DNA from: Gluconobacter morbifer G707 | Lineage (GTDB): Bacteria > Pseudomonadota > Alphaproteobacteria > Acetobacterales > Acetobacteraceae | Length of the DNA: 64,000 nt | Direction of reading: 5' to 3' | Assembly (NCBI RefSeq): GCF_000234355.1 | Contig: NZ_AGQV01000010.1 | Span: forward strand, 310,001-374,000 | Shown: piece after piece, positions 62,854-64,000 of the stretch | Layout of the letters: every line of letters starts with the position of its first letter | Position numbering within the stretch: position 1 is the stretch's first letter | Made by a program: the position numbers and the translations under genes | The notes under the pieces: generated by a model | What the model saw: the letters and a program-made list of their open reading frames with translations, nothing else | Databases searched by the model: none | What the model was told of the DNA's origin: nothing

Positions 62854-64000
62854 GTGTATCGAAGGCGTTTTTTGGCCTCACTTCCTGTAGCCGCACTCAC
62901 CCCCACAGCTTTGGCGCAAGAAAAAAGCAGTCAGCCCAATTTACCGAAATTTGAAAATCCGGGCGACGATCGCTTTATCCGACCTGATGTACATGCGGGA
63001 GACAGGCCTGTCGGCGCAAGCTTCAGCTCCCGGAGCGCTGTCTATGGCACCCACGGTGCTGCAGGCTCAGCTCATCCCCTTGCAACATTGGCAGCTATCG
63101 AGATCTTGAAAAAAGGCGGATCAGCAGCCGATGCCGCCATAGCTATGAATGCCTGCCTAGGTGTCCTTGAACCTACATCCTCCGGACTCGGAGGAGATTG
63201 CTATTGCATGTTGTGGGACCCTAAAGCGAAGAAAGTCGCGGGCCTTGCCGGCTCCGGTGGCAGTCCGCGGGGTCTGAGCCTTGAAACCGTTCGGAGCCGA
63301 GCGAAACATGGTGCGATCCCGCCACTTGGCGCGATATCTGTATCGGTACCTGGTGCACTCGACGCATGGTGGATGCTTCACCAACGATACGGCAAACTTC
63401 CCTGGGCCGAACTCTTCGCACCTGCCATCACATACGCAAACGAAGGGGTCCCTGTACCAGAAATGATCGCCTGGTACATTCGCCGCAGCCTCCGGGTCTT
63501 TCAGCGCTCCGGCGCAGGCGTGGAAGAAACGGCCAACGCACTAAAAACATATGGCCTTGGACATGGCGGTCCTCAGACAGGCCAGATATTCCGCAATACA
63601 GACCTGGCCCGCACCTATACCATGATCGCCCAAGGCGGCCGGGATGTGTTCTACAAAGGTGAAATCGCCCACACGATTGATACCTATTTCAGACGCATCG
63701 GCGGTTGGCTCCGTCATGAGGATCTTGCCGCACACCATGGCGAATGGGTGGAACCCCACCAGACTAATTATCGTGGTACGACGATCCATGCACTGGGCGC
63801 CAACACGCAGGGTATCGCCACACTCCAAATGCTCAATATTCTCGAAAATTTTGATCTTCGGGAAGCGGGCTTTCAGTCGCCGTTATCGATCCACCTTCAG
63901 GTCGAAGCCAAACGCCTCGCTTATGAGGATCGCGCTCGTTACTATGCAGATCCACATTTTTCGAAAGTTCCGGTCGAATGGCTTATCTCCAAGGAATATG
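62854..64000 (+). CDS. ggt: Gamma-glutamyltransferase, N-terminal part (cut by window edge)
   Basis: The first 382 residues of an exported gamma-glutamyltranspeptidase. It starts at GTG (62854) with GGAG upstream and has a twin-arginine-like signal, YRRRFLASLPVAALTPTALA, suggesting Tat export. The mature start GTHGAAGSAHPLATLAAIEI, then LKKGGSAADAAIAMNACLGV, and EPTSSGLGGDCYCMLWD fit the large-subunit fold; KLPWAELFAPAITYANEGVP is another family block. The autocatalytic threonine (TTH motif) lies beyond the window. It hydrolyses glutathione or transfers the gamma-glutamyl group in the periplasm. Confidence 0.92.
   Translation, partial: MYRRRFLASLPVAALTPTALAQEKSSQPNLPKFENPGDDRFIRPDVHAGDRPVGASFSSRSAVYGTHGAAGSAHPLATLAAIEILKKGGSAADAAIAMNACLGVLEPTSSGLGGDCYCMLWDPKAKKVAGLAGSGGSPRGLSLETVRSRAKHGAIPPLGAISVSVPGALDAWWMLHQRYGKLPWAELFAPAITYANEGVPVPEMIAWYIRRSLRVFQRSGAGVEETANALKTYGLGHGGPQTGQIFRNTDLARTYTMIAQGGRDVFYKGEIAHTIDTYFRRIGGWLRHEDLAAHHGEWVEPHQTNYRGTTIHALGANTQGIATLQMLNILENFDLREAGFQSPLSIHLQVEAKRLAYEDRARYYADPHFSKVPVEWLISKEY

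Overview
The window reads as a chromosomal segment of an acetic acid bacterium (Acetobacteraceae, Alphaproteobacteria; Gluconobacter, Acetobacter or a close relative). This is inferred from GC-rich housekeeping genes, a gap-pgk pair, a long PutA without a DNA-binding domain, an OprB porin, several TonB-dependent receptors, a Hint-domain surface protein and remnants of IS1031-like (IS5-family) elements. No rRNA, tRNA, CRISPR array or intact transposon was seen. Genus assignment is inference; no database search was possible.

Layout. 1-3639: gap-pgk (pgk cut by the window edge), a lipoprotein, and a divergent pair made of a membrane-anchored exonuclease VII large-subunit-like protein and a DUF4186 protein that share a 7-2-7 palindrome in the gap between them. 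3621-11573: a proline/amino-acid catabolism island with APC permease, Lrp-type regulator, class V PLP enzyme, PutA and a broken ornithine cyclodeaminase-family gene. 11756-23042: TonB receptor, outer-membrane barrel, ArsC-like protein, Hint/AIDA-repeat surface protein, SDR, SulP transporter and OprB porin. 23492-34877: a surface-glycan and mobile-DNA island of lower GC. It holds a GT61 enzyme, two paralogous GT2-like enzymes, an alpha/beta-hydrolase-like protein, one intact and one truncated phage-like surface protein, and four decayed IS5-family remnants.

35465-38000: a family 1 encapsulin operon. A DyP-type peroxidase ends in a canonical cargo-loading peptide, the encapsulin shell gene starts one base after it, and two small soluble proteins follow. 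38430-44340: a tripartite drug-efflux operon (HlyD-DHA2-OMF) with its TetR regulator, and a divergent TetR gene. That second regulator lies just before an aldehyde dehydrogenase gene whose promoter carries two copies of an 8-bp palindrome. 46211-64000: type II NADH dehydrogenase, a secreted phosphoesterase coupled to a di-heme cytochrome c peroxidase, two paralogous TonB receptors, DUF72, YceI, WrbA, a LysR-pirin divergent pair, another IS remnant and the start of a Tat-exported gamma-glutamyltransferase.

Themes. The right half is rich in oxidative and electrophile stress functions (DyP-encapsulin, cytochrome c peroxidase, YceI, WrbA, pirin, aldehyde dehydrogenase, efflux). The most interesting candidates for follow-up are the exonuclease VII-like/DUF4186 pair with its palindrome, the encapsulin operon with its two extra small genes, and the C-terminal module shared by three different enzymes of the glycan island.
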